Source of the DNA: Aliarcobacter sp. | Lineage (GTDB): Bacteria; Campylobacterota; Campylobacteria; Campylobacterales; Arcobacteraceae | Direction: 5' to 3' | Assembly: GCA_023268955.1 (NCBI GenBank) | Contig: JALRJW010000082.1 | Coordinates: 1-7,080 of the forward strand | Length of the DNA: 7,080 nucleotides | In this document: positions 6,413 through 7,080 of the stretch, piece by piece | Position numbering within the stretch: the stretch's first letter is position 1 | Layout: each line of letters opens with the position of its first letter | The notes under the pieces: generated by a model | The model's input: only the letters and a program-made list of their open reading frames with translations | Databases searched by the model: none | Told to the model about the DNA's origin: nothing | Made by a program: the position numbers and the translations under genes

Positions 6413-7080
6413 ATGAATCATGCTTTAAAAGCATTAAAAGCAAATAAACTAAAAACTATTTTAATATACACAAGCCTTGTACTAGCAATAACATCAATTT
6501 TTTTAATAACTTCTATTTCAAATAGTGTAATTTCAATGTACTCATCATTGCTAAAAAGCGATGGTGATATTATAATTACTCAAGCAAAAATCTCTGATAC
6601 ATTTTTTTCAAATGTAGATGTAAAATTAATAGAAGAAATTAATAAAATAAAAGATGTTACAAAAGCTTCAGCACTAATTGTTGGAGCAAGTCCCGTTGAA
6701 GAGCTGCCAATAGTCGCTGTTTATGGAGTTTCTAAAAATAGAATTACAAATTATAAACTAGAAAGTGGAGACTATCCAAACAAAAAAGAAGTAATAGTGG
6801 GACTTTCTATTTTTGATTCACTAAACAATAAAAATGAAGTAAAAATTGCAAATGAAACTTTTAAAGTAAGTGGAGTTTTCAAAAGTCAAATTGGCTTTGA
6901 AAATGGTGGGGTTGTTTTAAATTTAGATGATGCAAGTGCTATTTTTAATAAAAGTGCTTCAATGATTTTAGTTAATACAAAAGTTGACTCAGATATTCAA
7001 ACTATTGTAAATAAAATCTCTAAATTATCAAATGAAATTGAAGCAAAATCAACTCAAAATTTTGTGGATAACTACAATCA
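6413..7080 (+). CDS. MacB/FtsX-type ABC transporter permease, 5' part only
   Basis: The reading frame is open from the ATG to the right edge (222 full codons), so the protein is truncated by the window. It begins with the short amphipathic cytoplasmic segment typical of these permeases (MNHALKALKANKLKT), then one membrane helix at about 15-38. A periplasmic region resembling the MacB core domain follows: DGDIIITQ at 50-57, a KIKDV segment at 78-82, YGVSKNRI at 104-111, LESGDYPNKKEVIVGLSIFD at 116-135 (the counterpart of the family's G-x-x-x-x-x-x-EVVIG region), and FKVSGVFKS at 150-158. The C-terminal three-helix FtsX domain would lie beyond the edge. Members work with an ABC ATPase and move lipoproteins, peptides or drugs, or transmit mechanical signals across the inner membrane. 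The ATPase is not in the window and may follow. The good Shine-Dalgarno supports the start. It probably begins a separate transcription unit from glsA. Confidence 0.85.
   Translation, partial: MNHALKALKANKLKTILIYTSLVLAITSIFLITSISNSVISMYSSLLKSDGDIIITQAKISDTFFSNVDVKLIEEINKIKDVTKASALIVGASPVEELPIVAVYGVSKNRITNYKLESGDYPNKKEVIVGLSIFDSLNNKNEVKIANETFKVSGVFKSQIGFENGGVVLNLDDASAIFNKSASMILVNTKVDSDIQTIVNKISKLSNEIEAKSTQNFVDNYN

Overview
The window is AT-rich, close-packed bacterial DNA. The gene content (typA/bipA, glsA, a COG2308/COG2307 pair with an M14 carboxypeptidase-like gene), the A/T-ending codons, and promoters with a clear TATAAT but no good -35 box suggest Campylobacterota, most likely an Arcobacter-type organism. 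This taxonomic call is inference from composition and protein style; there is no rRNA or other marker in the window.

Left part, minus strand (1-2360): a tightly coupled three-gene cassette, read right to left. It holds a circularly permuted type-2 ATP-grasp enzyme (454 aa from a TTG start), a short alpha-E domain protein (221 aa), and the first 109 residues of an aspartoacylase/succinylglutamate desuccinylase-like M14 zinc hydrolase that runs off the left edge. The first two genes are 1 nt apart and the next two overlap by 1 nt, so they are very probably co-translated. This set matches the predicted ATP-grasp/alpha-E peptide-ligase systems, whose product is unknown. It is the most interesting part of the window.

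Centre, minus strand (2496-4444): typA/bipA (604 aa, ribosome-associated translational GTPase) with its own TATAAT promoter and a strong intrinsic terminator. The terminator separates it from the ATP-grasp cassette downstream.

Right part, plus strand (4519-7080): a divergently transcribed pair, an approximately 10-helix membrane protein that looks like a divergent EamA/DMT transporter followed 8 nt later by glsA (glutaminase, 305 aa). After a 116-nt spacer rich in ATGAAT/ATTCAT symmetry comes the first 222 codons of a MacB/FtsX-type ABC transporter permease that runs off the right edge. The typA/transporter intergenic region (4400-4518) holds a 24-bp dyad and overlapping divergent -10 elements.

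How the genes fit together: typA is a housekeeping/stress GTPase and is not obviously tied to either side. The transporter and glutaminase may form a glutamine/glutamate or ammonia-producing unit. The ATP-grasp, alpha-E and M14 genes probably make and trim an amide-linked compound. No tRNA, rRNA, CRISPR array or insertion sequence was seen, and no gene-free stretch exceeds 300 nt.
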